Assembly: GCA_023459355.1 (NCBI GenBank)
Contig: JAEWUM010000033.1
Span: forward strand, 62,001-126,000
From: Bacteroidota bacterium
GTDB taxonomy: Bacteria; Bacteroidota; Bacteroidia; Bacteroidales; Paludibacteraceae
Direction: 5' to 3'
Length of the DNA stretch: 64,000 nucleotides
The first letter of the stretch is position 1. Each line of letters starts with the position of its first letter. Shown one piece after another: positions 9,219 to 17,317 of the stretch. The translations under genes were made by a program, and so were the position numbers. The notes beneath the pieces were generated by a model that saw only the letters and a list, made by a program, of their open reading frames with translations, did no database searches and had not been told where the DNA came from.

Positions 9219-9294
9219 TCGGGATGACTGGATTCGAACCAGCGACCACTCGCCCCCCAGACGAGTACTCTAAACCGGACTGAGCTACATCCCG
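9219..9294 (-). tRNA. tRNA-Pro (anticodon GGG)
   Basis: 76-base cloverleaf on the minus strand. Acceptor stem CGGGATG/CATCCCG; D arm GCTC...GAGT; anticodon stem CTCGT/GCGAG enclosing the 7-base loop CTGGGGG, which gives anticodon GGG; T arm GCTGG-TTCGAAT-CCAGT; discriminator A. CCA is not encoded. The gene has its own promoter upstream and a terminator downstream. Confidence 0.95.
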
Positions 9295-9312
9295 CGCTTA
9301 AATTTGCGACGG

Positions 9313-9343
9313 CAAAAGTACAATAAATATTTTAATGTGCCAA
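9313..9343 (-). promoter_or_regulatory. Promoter of tRNA-Pro
   Basis: On the minus strand TTG at 9343-9341, 20 bases, then TACTTTTG at 9320-9313: a good match to the Bacteroidota -33/-7 promoter. The -7 box ends 19 bases before the mature tRNA 5' end. Confidence 0.65.
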
Positions 9344-9392
9344 TACTTTATCTAGGAGTTTTTTGCTCTTCGTTTTTTAGCAGAAAAAATGT

Positions 9393-9572
9393 TTAATCGC
9401 AATCAAAGGTGTAATCAGCAGTCCCGGCTGTTTTAGAAGGCCATCCAGGATTCTGATATATCGGAGAATTGTGTTCACCATTGGTTGAAGTCATCAGGAT
9501 TTCACTTACTGGTATTGGTTCCAGATGGGTGTTATTCTTTTCAAAATCAAAACTTTCACGTGCCGGATTCTG
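9393..9572 (-). pseudogene. SusD-like C-terminal remnant
   Basis: An open minus-strand stretch of about 59 codons ending in TAA at 9395-9393. It reads FDFEKNNTHLEPIPVSEI and later SPIYQNPGW, the usual C-terminal signature of SusD/RagB proteins (PIPxSEI...QNPGW). It is bounded upstream by a stop at 9575-9573, just where an opposite-strand GH29 fragment begins. There is no start codon and no N-terminus. Inferred: leftover of a lost PUL. Confidence 0.55.
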
Positions 9573-9829
9573 TTATAATTAAAAAAGATTTTTACTGGAA
9601 AGCTGATGATAAAGATGATCAGCCAGTTTTCGAATTCAGATTCAAAAAGAAGGTTTTATTTGATCGTCTGGTACTTCAGGAAAATATCAGGTATGGCCAA
9701 CGGATTGAACGGTTTGTTCTTGAAATTAATCAAAACGGAAAATGGATTCCTGCTGCATAAGGCTAAACAGTCGGGCACAAAAGAATATTGCGCTTTGAAG
9801 CGGTGGAAACCCAACGAATGCGAATAAAA
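9566..9829 (+). pseudogene. GH29 alpha-L-fucosidase C-terminal remnant
   Basis: From about 9566 the plus strand reads FYWKADDKDDQPVFEF, VLFDRLVLQENIRYGQRIE and RFVLEINQNGKW, the C-terminal beta-sandwich (F5/8-type) of GH29 fucosidases. In-frame TAA codons at 9758-9760 and 9764-9766 interrupt it; the same frame then resumes with TVGHKRILRFEAVETQRMRI, also typical of that domain (GTTxGYKRIL). So it is a fragment with two nonsense mutations. The catalytic barrel is gone. The ATG at 9485 in the same frame is not a true start: 9485-9565 is antisense to the SusD remnant. Confidence 0.7.
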
Positions 9830-9858
9830 CCACAGGAATTTGATTGCTGTGGTTTTTT
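9826..9858 (+). terminator. Rho-independent terminator after GH29 remnant
   Basis: AAACCACAG (9828-9836), short loop, CTGTGGTTTTTT (9847-9858). The stem directly follows the fucosidase remnant and is probably its original terminator. From 9859 to the beta-helix gene at 10135 I see only a -7 box candidate. Confidence 0.65.
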
Positions 9859-10056
9859 GTTTCTTAATACAGTGTAAACTTAAAAAACAGCATGTTGTAT
9901 GTAGTAAATGTATAAATGAGGAAAACCTTGTTTTGTCTATCATGTCTTTAAATCAAAGTGTTAATCTATTGTTTGTTAATAAAACAAGGTCTGTCTCTGT
10001 ACAATTTGAGGATATTTTTCGCATTATTTTATGCCCTGTCTGAACATTTGAGCGTC

Positions 10057-10064
10057 TATTTTTG
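10057..10064 (+). promoter_or_regulatory. -7 box candidate before the beta-helix gene pair
   Basis: TATTTTTG fits TAnnTTTG and lies 70 bases before the ATG at 10135. No -33 TTTG lies at the usual distance, so the promoter may depend on an activator. Confidence 0.35.
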
Positions 10065-10134
10065 CATCGTGAGAATCAGATTCAATCCGATACTCAAGAC
10101 AAATCTCAAATTAATCATTTAAATGTTTTTACTT

Positions 10135-11961
10135 ATGAAAAAATTAATTACTTTAATGCTTAGTGCTACTTTATTCATTTTTGTAGCCAATGCAACTTTT
10201 TATGTAGTTCCGAATGGTGCCGGAACTCAGGATGGATCTTCATGGGATAACGCTTATGGTAACATCCAAACAGCCATTGATGCTGCAAACACATTGGTTA
10301 TTTCTTCAGGAGAAGCCCAGGAAGTGTGGGTTAAAACAGGTACTTATTCAACCTTATCTGCTCCGTTACTAATGAAAGAAAAGGTGAATCTCTATGGTGG
10401 ATTTGCCGGAACAGAAACAGCCTTGTCGCAAAGAGCAAAAGGGACTAATCTCTGGGATTATACTAATGTTACAACATTGGATGGAGGTACTACCAAGCGT
10501 TGTATTGAAGTTACAGCTAATTTCACAACGGTGACTGTTATTGATGGCTTCACGATAACTAATGGAAATGGACAGGGAACTACACTTGCTACTAATGGCG
10601 GCGGAGTACTTCTTCGTAATAATCTGAAACTTCAAAACTCTATTGTTACCGGAAATACGGCAACTGGTAATGGTGGAGGAATAAATGCAGTCGGAGGTAT
10701 GGTAGAAAACTGCTGGATATATAACAATACAACTACTTCAGGTACCATACCAGCAGCTGGAGGGATATATTCAGCTCCTGCTACTGGTTTAAATACATTT
10801 ATTGAAGGTTGTCTTATTGAAAGAAATGCTCAGGGAGGTGTTCGTGTACAGGGTGCAGGCTCAGCAACAATGAATGCATGTATAATCAGAAATAATACTT
10901 CAACAGGTCAGGGAGGTGCAATTTTTCTGAATAATCCAACTTCTTTTGTTATAACAAATTGTTTGATAGTAAATAATAAAGGAACGAATTCAATCGCGTT
11001 AAATAGAGGAAAATTAATTAACTCAACTATTGCCAACAATGAAGGTGGTATATACTTGGCATCAGAGACAAATATATCTGAAGTTTATAATAATATAATC
11101 GTGGGTAATGTTGCAATTGGAGATCCAACTACATCAGCAGGGATGAGTGCAAAAACTGGTTTTCCATCAGGATATGTAAAAAACAATGCAATATGGCCGG
11201 ATATTTCCGCTCAAAGTTGGGGTGGTTCTACCAATGCTTTATTAACAACGGATGCTGAAACAGCATTCTCACAAGTTGCTTTTGCAAATCCAACTTCTTT
11301 CAAAGGAAGCACATCAGATTCCGAAAAACTAACTGAATTAGCGGGCGCATCCTGGAAAGTTACCTATGCATCTCTTTGTCTGAATTTTGGCGACAACACA
11401 TTGGTTCCGGGGTCAATAACCACCGATTTTGCAGGAAGTGCAAGAATTGTGAATACCACTGTTGACGCAGGCGCCTACGAGCTATCCTATTTCGGCACAA
11501 CGGTTACCTTCAACTCAGGCGGAACAATTACTTACAATTCAAATGGCCTGACATCCGGTGTCGTTTTATCCGAACCCAAAGGAAAACCATTGGCTTTCAC
11601 GATTACCCCAAGTGGTGGTCAGCAGGTTGCATCAGTTAAGTACAACAATGTGGAAGTGAAAGAAGAATTGGTTGGTGGTGTTTATACTGCTCCGGCGCTG
11701 GCTGCCAATGCTACTTTGGTTGTGGAATTTTCGGCAACTACTTCCGTAAATGAAATCAATAGTGGCTTTGTTTGTTTTGCCAATGAAAATGCAATTGAAA
11801 TTCGTGGTATGAAAGCAGGGGAAGAAATTCATGTGTATAGCATTACCGGTGCAGTATTATTTACACAAAAGGCTGTAAACAATTCAATGAGTGTTCCTGT
11901 AGCAAGGGGTATCTATATCGTTAAAGCTGCCAATCAGGTTAAAAAAGTTGTTGTTGATTAA
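10135..11961 (+). CDS. T9SS-secreted right-handed beta-helix protein (copy 1)
   Basis: 608 residues from the ATG at 10135, chosen because MKKLITLMLSATLFIF is a standard signal peptide; an ATG four codons upstream is possible. The mature start FYVVPNGAGTQDGSSWDNAY is the common opening of parallel beta-helix (pectin-lyase fold) proteins. Residues ~30-440 show repeated short strands with Asn turns (NNTTTSG, IRNNTS, NCLIVNN, IANNEGG). Then come an InlB-like beta module (VTFNSGGTITYNSNG) and a T9SS C-terminal sorting domain (VYSITGAVLF...GIYIVKAANQVKKVVV). Its paralogue follows 116 bases later. Inferred: cell-surface glycan lyase or binding protein; catalytic residues cannot be named. Confidence 0.8.
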   Translation: MKKLITLMLSATLFIFVANATFYVVPNGAGTQDGSSWDNAYGNIQTAIDAANTLVISSGEAQEVWVKTGTYSTLSAPLLMKEKVNLYGGFAGTETALSQRAKGTNLWDYTNVTTLDGGTTKRCIEVTANFTTVTVIDGFTITNGNGQGTTLATNGGGVLLRNNLKLQNSIVTGNTATGNGGGINAVGGMVENCWIYNNTTTSGTIPAAGGIYSAPATGLNTFIEGCLIERNAQGGVRVQGAGSATMNACIIRNNTSTGQGGAIFLNNPTSFVITNCLIVNNKGTNSIALNRGKLINSTIANNEGGIYLASETNISEVYNNIIVGNVAIGDPTTSAGMSAKTGFPSGYVKNNAIWPDISAQSWGGSTNALLTTDAETAFSQVAFANPTSFKGSTSDSEKLTELAGASWKVTYASLCLNFGDNTLVPGSITTDFAGSARIVNTTVDAGAYELSYFGTTVTFNSGGTITYNSNGLTSGVVLSEPKGKPLAFTITPSGGQQVASVKYNNVEVKEELVGGVYTAPALAANATLVVEFSATTSVNEINSGFVCFANENAIEIRGMKAGEEIHVYSITGAVLFTQKAVNNSMSVPVARGIYIVKAANQVKKVVVD

Positions 11962-11969
11962 CACAAATA

Positions 11970-12040
11970 AACCTCATTAGTCACATAAGAACCATAAGTT
12001 TTTTGGAAAGCTAACATGTACTTATGTGACTAATATGGTT
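11970..12040. repeat. Inverted repeat between the two beta-helix genes
   Basis: AACCTCATTAGTCACATAAG (11970-11989) pairs with the near-complement at 12021-12040, 18 of 20 positions, around a 31-base loop. It starts 9 bases after the stop of copy 1 and may be an attenuator, an RNA-stability element or a terminator lacking a pure T tract (TATGGTTTAAAAAAA follows). Confidence 0.6.
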
Positions 12041-12077
12041 TAAAAAAATCGATATAAATTCAATAAAACATATAATC

Positions 12078-14000
12078 ATGAAAAAACTGACTTTATTATT
12101 TACTATTCTTTTTTCTTTGCAACTCTTTGCAGAGCCTCAGCACGGGGTAATTTATGTGGTGCCGAACGGAACGGGAACAGGTTCTTCGTGGACAGATGCG
12201 CTGGGCAATATTCAGGAAGCAATAACGTTAGCCAGAACTCAGGACCCCACAGCACGTAAAGATGTGTGGGTTGCCGGTGGAGAATATGAAATTACGCTTG
12301 CCATTAATGTTATTGATAGTGTAAATGTTTATGGAAGTTTTGCCGGTACTGAAGCCAATGTTTCAGAACGCGCACGTCCTGAAAATGCTAAACCATGGGA
12401 ATTTTCCAATCCTACTGTTCTGAGAGCCAACGGTTCCAGACTGATGCAGGCTGGCGGTCACCTCGATATGGAAACAGTGATCGATGGTTTTACCATGCAG
12501 AATGGTAATGCAACCGGATCAGCGCTCAGTACTTCTGGTGGTGCCGTTGTGGCTCGCGGTAATGTGGTGTATCAAAATTGTATTATGCGCAACAATGCAG
12601 CTATCGGAGCAGGTGGTGCTGCCATCATGACCGGAGGTGCGATTCGTCATACATTAATTGAAAACAATACCCATACAACTGGTGGTAATGGTGGGGGTGG
12701 TATTTTTTCTAACCCACCTGCCGGATATCCATCTTATATTGAATCTTGTGTCATTCGTGGAAATACTTCGACAATTCGTGGTGCCGGAATAGGTGTACAG
12801 GGTGTGGAAAAAACATATATTGCCAATAATGAAATCTATAATAACACCTCGATTGATGGCACAACTTTTAAACCCGGAGCTGGTATTTATTCGAATAGCG
12901 CCAATAACGTTGTGACCAATTGCTTAATTTATAACAATACCGGTGGAACTGCTGTATACTACAACGGTGGTAATTTATATAACAATACTATTGTCAAAAA
13001 CGTGGGAGGTGTATATCTGGCCGGAAATGCCATTAATGCCATCAACAACATTGTATGGGGTTGTGCAACGGATGCAACCGGCACTACGCCTACAAGCATT
13101 ACCGGTGTTGCCAACAGCAGCTGGCAGGTAAAAAACAATGCTACTTATAACCCGGTTCCTACTGATAAAAACTGGATTATTGACGAAAATATTCAATTTT
13201 CCTCTAATGTTTCGAACGGCGATGTGCCGGAACCGGCCCCCGGAACAGTAGGTAGCGGTCCGAAGTTCCTTAAAACTTCCAACTTTATTGGTGTGCCGGT
13301 AACTCCTGAAAATACAGCTAATTTAGACAGTGTTAACTGGATGTTCAATACATTATCTCCCTGTGTAAATGCAGGAGCAACTGTAGCTACTGTAATTGAT
13401 GATTTCTATGGTTCTAACAGACCACAGGGTTTCCCGCTCGAAACGGCGAAATTCGATATTGGTGCTTATGAATTGCCTTATTATACGGTTGTAGCGGGTG
13501 AAGCTGAAACTGCCAATGGTTATATTTACTCTGCCATGGGCGAATTGTTAGCTGAAAACTTTACGCAGGGATTTGCCAAAGGCAGCACGATGGAGCTGTT
13601 CTTCGAGCCTGCTGAAGGGTTTAAAATAGGTAGGGCATATTATGTTGTGTCAAACGACGGTGGACTCACGTTTACAGGTGAAGAGGTTGATTTCCTGAAT
13701 GAACTGGATCAGGACTTATTCTGGACAACGCAGGTGAACGCTTCTTTCAAAGTGAAGGTTGTATGGGAATCGCTGACTGCCCTGAAAAATTTAAATCAAA
13801 GTGATATCAAATGTTTTAGTACAGGAAACGGAATTCAGATACAGGGAATTAAAGGCGGTGATATCATCCGCGTATACAATACTACGGGTATGTTAGTGAA
13901 AGAACTGAATGCCTCTGGTGAGCAAACAATGATTCCTTTACAACAGGGAATGTATGTTGTTCGTGTTGCTGACGGAGTACAAAAGGTGGTCGTAAAATAG
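12078..14000 (+). CDS. T9SS-secreted right-handed beta-helix protein (copy 2)
   Basis: 640 residues with signal peptide MKKLTLLFTILFSLQLFA. The mature region begins VIYVVPNGTGTGSSWTDALG and mirrors copy 1: beta-helix repeats with IENNTHTTGG, VIRGNTS, YNNTSIDG, CLIYNNTGG (about residues 30-460), an extra acidic beta module (ELFFEPAEGFKIGRAYYVV) and a T9SS sorting domain (VYNTTGMLVKELNASGEQ...GMYVVRVADGVQKVVVK). The pair stands directly before susC and runs in the same direction, so a role on the same glycan is likely. Pectin-lyase folds include PL6 chondroitinase B, but I see no recognisable PL6 motif. The stop TAG at 13998-14000 begins a TAGTGGTAA sequence. Confidence 0.8.
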   Translation: MKKLTLLFTILFSLQLFAEPQHGVIYVVPNGTGTGSSWTDALGNIQEAITLARTQDPTARKDVWVAGGEYEITLAINVIDSVNVYGSFAGTEANVSERARPENAKPWEFSNPTVLRANGSRLMQAGGHLDMETVIDGFTMQNGNATGSALSTSGGAVVARGNVVYQNCIMRNNAAIGAGGAAIMTGGAIRHTLIENNTHTTGGNGGGGIFSNPPAGYPSYIESCVIRGNTSTIRGAGIGVQGVEKTYIANNEIYNNTSIDGTTFKPGAGIYSNSANNVVTNCLIYNNTGGTAVYYNGGNLYNNTIVKNVGGVYLAGNAINAINNIVWGCATDATGTTPTSITGVANSSWQVKNNATYNPVPTDKNWIIDENIQFSSNVSNGDVPEPAPGTVGSGPKFLKTSNFIGVPVTPENTANLDSVNWMFNTLSPCVNAGATVATVIDDFYGSNRPQGFPLETAKFDIGAYELPYYTVVAGEAETANGYIYSAMGELLAENFTQGFAKGSTMELFFEPAEGFKIGRAYYVVSNDGGLTFTGEEVDFLNELDQDLFWTTQVNASFKVKVVWESLTALKNLNQSDIKCFSTGNGIQIQGIKGGDIIRVYNTTGMLVKELNASGEQTMIPLQQGMYVVRVADGVQKVVVK

Positions 14001-14009
14001 TGGTAAATT

Positions 14010-14071
14010 GTAGAGACACACGCCTTGTAGAGACACACGGCTTGTAGAGACACACGGCCGTGTGTCTCTAC
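14010..14071. repeat. GTAGAGACACACG repeats ending in a 28-bp palindrome
   Basis: Two direct half-copies of GTAGAGACACACG (from 14010 and 14027) precede a full 28-bp palindrome at 14044-14071 with arms GTAGAGACACACGG and its complement. It lies between the second beta-helix gene and susC; the first ATG of the susC frame, at 14062, falls inside it. A related palindrome is at 63349-63376. Confidence 0.85.
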
Positions 14072-14112
14072 TGAGAATACACACGTTTACAAAAACGAAA
14101 TACATAAAAATC

Positions 14113-17100
14113 ATGCAATATTTATTTTCAAAAGCAAACATTATCGCGCTTTTACTGATATTAACCTTCGGGATATCGGCTCAAAGTCAGATAAACATCA
14201 CCGGTACCATCTTCGATGAAGCAGGTGAGACCCTTCCGGGTGTGAATATTTTGCTGAAAGGTCAGGAAAAGGGAACGATTTCTGATTTCGATGGCAAATT
14301 CGGGATTAGCGTGCCGAATGCCAATGCTATCCTTGTTTTTTCATACTTAGGTTATCAAACGGTTGAAATGAAAGTAGACCGTACGAAACCGATGGTGGTG
14401 AAAATGGTGGAAGAAACCAAGTCGCTCAGCGAAGTCATGGTAATTGGTTATCAGGATGTGAGAAAGCGTGACCTTACCGGGTCGGTTGCAAAAGCCAATA
14501 TAGAGGATATGCTCAAAGCACCCGTTGCCAGTTTCGATCAGGCGCTTTCGGGGCGTATCGCCGGTGTGAATGTAAGTTCGGGCGAAGGTACGCCGGGTGG
14601 AACCATGAACATCGTGATTCGTGGTAAAAATTCGCTGACACAGGATAATTCACCTTTGTTTATCATTGACGGTTTCCCTGTGGAAGACCCTGCTGCCGGC
14701 AGCTCTGTAAACCCCAACGACATTGAATCGATTGATGTGTTGAAAGATGCATCGGCTACTGCTATTTACGGAGCCCGTGGCGCCAATGGCGTAATCATCA
14801 TCACAACCAAAAAGGGAACTGTAGGCGAACCTTCTATCAGTTATGACGGTTCGTTTGGTGTGCAACGCGTGATTCGCACCATTCCGATGATGGATGCTTA
14901 TGAATTTGTACGTTTGCAGGATGAAATATGGACACCAGCCCAGATGAGTGGTGATTTTGGTTATTTTAAAACTTATGAAGGCAAAACATATAGCCTCGAG
15001 GATTACCGGAATGTGGATCAATACAACTGGCAGGACATGATTCTGCAGGATGCTTTTCAACAAAATCATAGTTTGTCTTTAACAGGTGGAACGGCCGGTA
15101 ACCGTTATAATGCTTCTTTTTCTTATTATGATCAGGATGGTATTGTGCTGGCATCAAATTACAACAGAATTCAGGGACGTTTGGGTACTACCATTCGTCG
15201 CAATAAACTGAATATCAACCTGACTACCAACTATTCCCGCGCAACGCAACAGGGTAGTTCTCCCTCACAATCGCAATACAGTGGTATGAACAACCTGTTT
15301 TACAGTGTGTGGGGATATCGTCCCGTAACACAACCGGGCGTGAGTATTACTTCTCTGTTGGACAATGCTACGGATGATGGGGTGGATCCAACCAACGACT
15401 ATCGTTTCAATCCCATCATGTCGCTGAATAATGAACACCGTAAAAATGTGACTGCATACAATCAGTTTAATGGTTTTCTTGAATATGAATTTACGAAGGG
15501 ACTTAAACTGAAAGTATCAGGTGGTTATACGATTGACAACCGGAGAAATGAAAACTTTAATAATTCAAAAACCCGATATGGGTCTCCAATCTCCAATGAT
15601 AAGGTGAACGCTACTTTTGCCACTTCAGAACGTAAAACCTGGCTGAACGAAAATATCCTGACCTATCAGGTGAATCTGGATAGAAAGCATTTTATCAATG
15701 CGCTTGCAGGGATGACCATGCAGGAATCGGTTTATGAATTCAACAGCATGAAAACCATCAATATCCCGAATGAAACATTGGGTATGGCCGGTATGTGGCA
15801 GGGTACTCCGAATCAGTTATTGTCGTCGAAGTCAGAATGGAGCATGTTGTCGTACTTAGCCCGTTTCAATTACAATTATCAGTCGAAGTATTATTTTACT
15901 GCTTCCTTCCGTGCCGATGGTTCTTCCAAATTTGCTAAAAAGAACCGCTATGGCTACTTTCCTTCCACATCCGTTGCCTGGAATTTTACGGAAGAAGAAT
16001 TCATGAAAGACTACAGTTATATCCTGAATTCGGGAAAATTACGATTGAGCTGGGGTGCAACCGGAAATAACCGGGTAGGCGATTATGATACTTACGCGCT
16101 GCTTGAGCTGTTACAGGCATCCAGAGGTAATTTCAGCGGTATCGGCGATGTTGTTCATGGTATCTATCCATTCAATAATACAATTAATTCGATTGGAGCT
16201 GTGCCTACTAATTTGGCAAATCCGGATTTAAAGTGGGAAACAACTACCCAATCCAATATCGGTGTTGATTTTTCATTCCTGAAAGATAAAATCAATTTCA
16301 CATTCGACTGGTACGATAAAATTACTTCTGACTTGTTGCTGCTGGCAACCTTGCCTACCTCCTCAGGCTATGGCAGCGCGATGAAAAATATTGGTAAGGT
16401 AAGAAATCAGGGTGTTGAATTTACGATTAACACAACCAATATCAAAACACGTGATTTCAGTTGGTCAACAAACTTTAATATTGGTTTTAATAAAAATAAG
16501 GTGCTTGAACTGACAGAAAATCAGTTGTCTATGCTGACAAATGGTTATTTCGATCAAAACTATACTTCTCCCAATTATATTGCGAAAATCGGTCATCCTA
16601 TCGGAATGATGTATGGCTACATCTATGAAGGCACCTATAAGGTCGAAGATTTTAGCTTTGATGGAACCACCTATATGCTGAAACCGGGTGTACCGTATTA
16701 TTCTGCTGAAAACAACACACAACCGGGTTTCCCGCGTTATGCTGATTTGAATGACGATGGAATTATTGATACGAACGACCAAACTTTCATAGGCAGGGGA
16801 GAGCCTGTTCACATTGGCGGATTTACCAATAATTTTGAATACAAAGGTTTCGATTTGAGTATCTTCTTTCAATGGTCAGCCGGTTCAGATCTGCTGAATG
16901 CCAACAAACTCATGTTTGAGACCGGTTACAACAGAAGAAAAGACCTGAATCAGTATGCTTCTTTTATCGATAGATGGACTTTTGATAACCAGAATAGTGA
17001 TATTCCAAGGGTAAGCGCTTCACCATCAAATAATCTTTTCTCAACCCGTTTGATCGAAGATGGTTCTTATTTAAGACTAAAAACGCTTTCTGTTGGATAT

Positions 17101-17304
17101 ACTTTTGATAACAAGCTGATTAATAAACTTAAGCTCAAAAAAGCCAGGATTTATGTCTCAGCTCAGAATATACTGACGCTGACAAAATACAGTGGGTACG
17201 ATCCTGAGGTTTCTATCCGTAATTCAGCCCTCACTCCCGGACTTGATTTCTCTGCTTATCCAAGAGCCATGTCAGTTAACGTGGGACTCAATCTTAACTT
17301 CTAA
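14113..17304 (+). CDS. SusC-like TonB-dependent outer-membrane transporter (locus 1)
   Basis: 1063 residues from the ATG at 14113, picked for the signal peptide (YLFSKANIIALLLILTFG, cleavage at SAQ); an upstream in-frame ATG lies in a palindrome. Order: carboxypeptidase-D regulatory-like domain (~residues 25-105, GTIFDEAGETLPGVNI), plug (~110-235, with LSGRIAGVNVSS, IIDGFPV, IESIDVLKDASATAIYGARG), then a 22-strand barrel ending in a Phe-terminated strand. It has the SusC tail signature TKYSGYDPEVS. It imports oligosaccharides from the surface into the periplasm with the SusD encoded 13 bases downstream. The following PL8/GH88 genes suggest chondroitin or hyaluronan oligosaccharides. Confidence 0.95.
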   Translation: MQYLFSKANIIALLLILTFGISAQSQINITGTIFDEAGETLPGVNILLKGQEKGTISDFDGKFGISVPNANAILVFSYLGYQTVEMKVDRTKPMVVKMVEETKSLSEVMVIGYQDVRKRDLTGSVAKANIEDMLKAPVASFDQALSGRIAGVNVSSGEGTPGGTMNIVIRGKNSLTQDNSPLFIIDGFPVEDPAAGSSVNPNDIESIDVLKDASATAIYGARGANGVIIITTKKGTVGEPSISYDGSFGVQRVIRTIPMMDAYEFVRLQDEIWTPAQMSGDFGYFKTYEGKTYSLEDYRNVDQYNWQDMILQDAFQQNHSLSLTGGTAGNRYNASFSYYDQDGIVLASNYNRIQGRLGTTIRRNKLNINLTTNYSRATQQGSSPSQSQYSGMNNLFYSVWGYRPVTQPGVSITSLLDNATDDGVDPTNDYRFNPIMSLNNEHRKNVTAYNQFNGFLEYEFTKGLKLKVSGGYTIDNRRNENFNNSKTRYGSPISNDKVNATFATSERKTWLNENILTYQVNLDRKHFINALAGMTMQESVYEFNSMKTINIPNETLGMAGMWQGTPNQLLSSKSEWSMLSYLARFNYNYQSKYYFTASFRADGSSKFAKKNRYGYFPSTSVAWNFTEEEFMKDYSYILNSGKLRLSWGATGNNRVGDYDTYALLELLQASRGNFSGIGDVVHGIYPFNNTINSIGAVPTNLANPDLKWETTTQSNIGVDFSFLKDKINFTFDWYDKITSDLLLLATLPTSSGYGSAMKNIGKVRNQGVEFTINTTNIKTRDFSWSTNFNIGFNKNKVLELTENQLSMLTNGYFDQNYTSPNYIAKIGHPIGMMYGYIYEGTYKVEDFSFDGTTYMLKPGVPYYSAENNTQPGFPRYADLNDDGIIDTNDQTFIGRGEPVHIGGFTNNFEYKGFDLSIFFQWSAGSDLLNANKLMFETGYNRRKDLNQYASFIDRWTFDNQNSDIPRVSASPSNNLFSTRLIEDGSYLRLKTLSVGYTFDNKLINKLKLKKARIYVSAQNILTLTKYSGYDPEVSIRNSALTPGLDFSAYPRAMSVNVGLNLNF

Positions 17305-17317
17305 AAAATTGAAAAGT

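Noticed and set aside
8749..9273. 174-codon plus-strand open frame
   Set aside because: It is antisense to the large lipoprotein and runs through the tRNA-Pro gene.
9219..9294. tRNA-Pro as integration site for an element holding the GH29/SusD remnants
   Set aside because: The remnants are on the 5' side behind the tRNA promoter; no duplicate of the tRNA 3' end is seen.
9485..9565. N-terminal part of a small plus-strand gene starting at 9485
   Set aside because: This part is antisense to the SusD remnant and has no GH29 similarity; true similarity begins near 9566.
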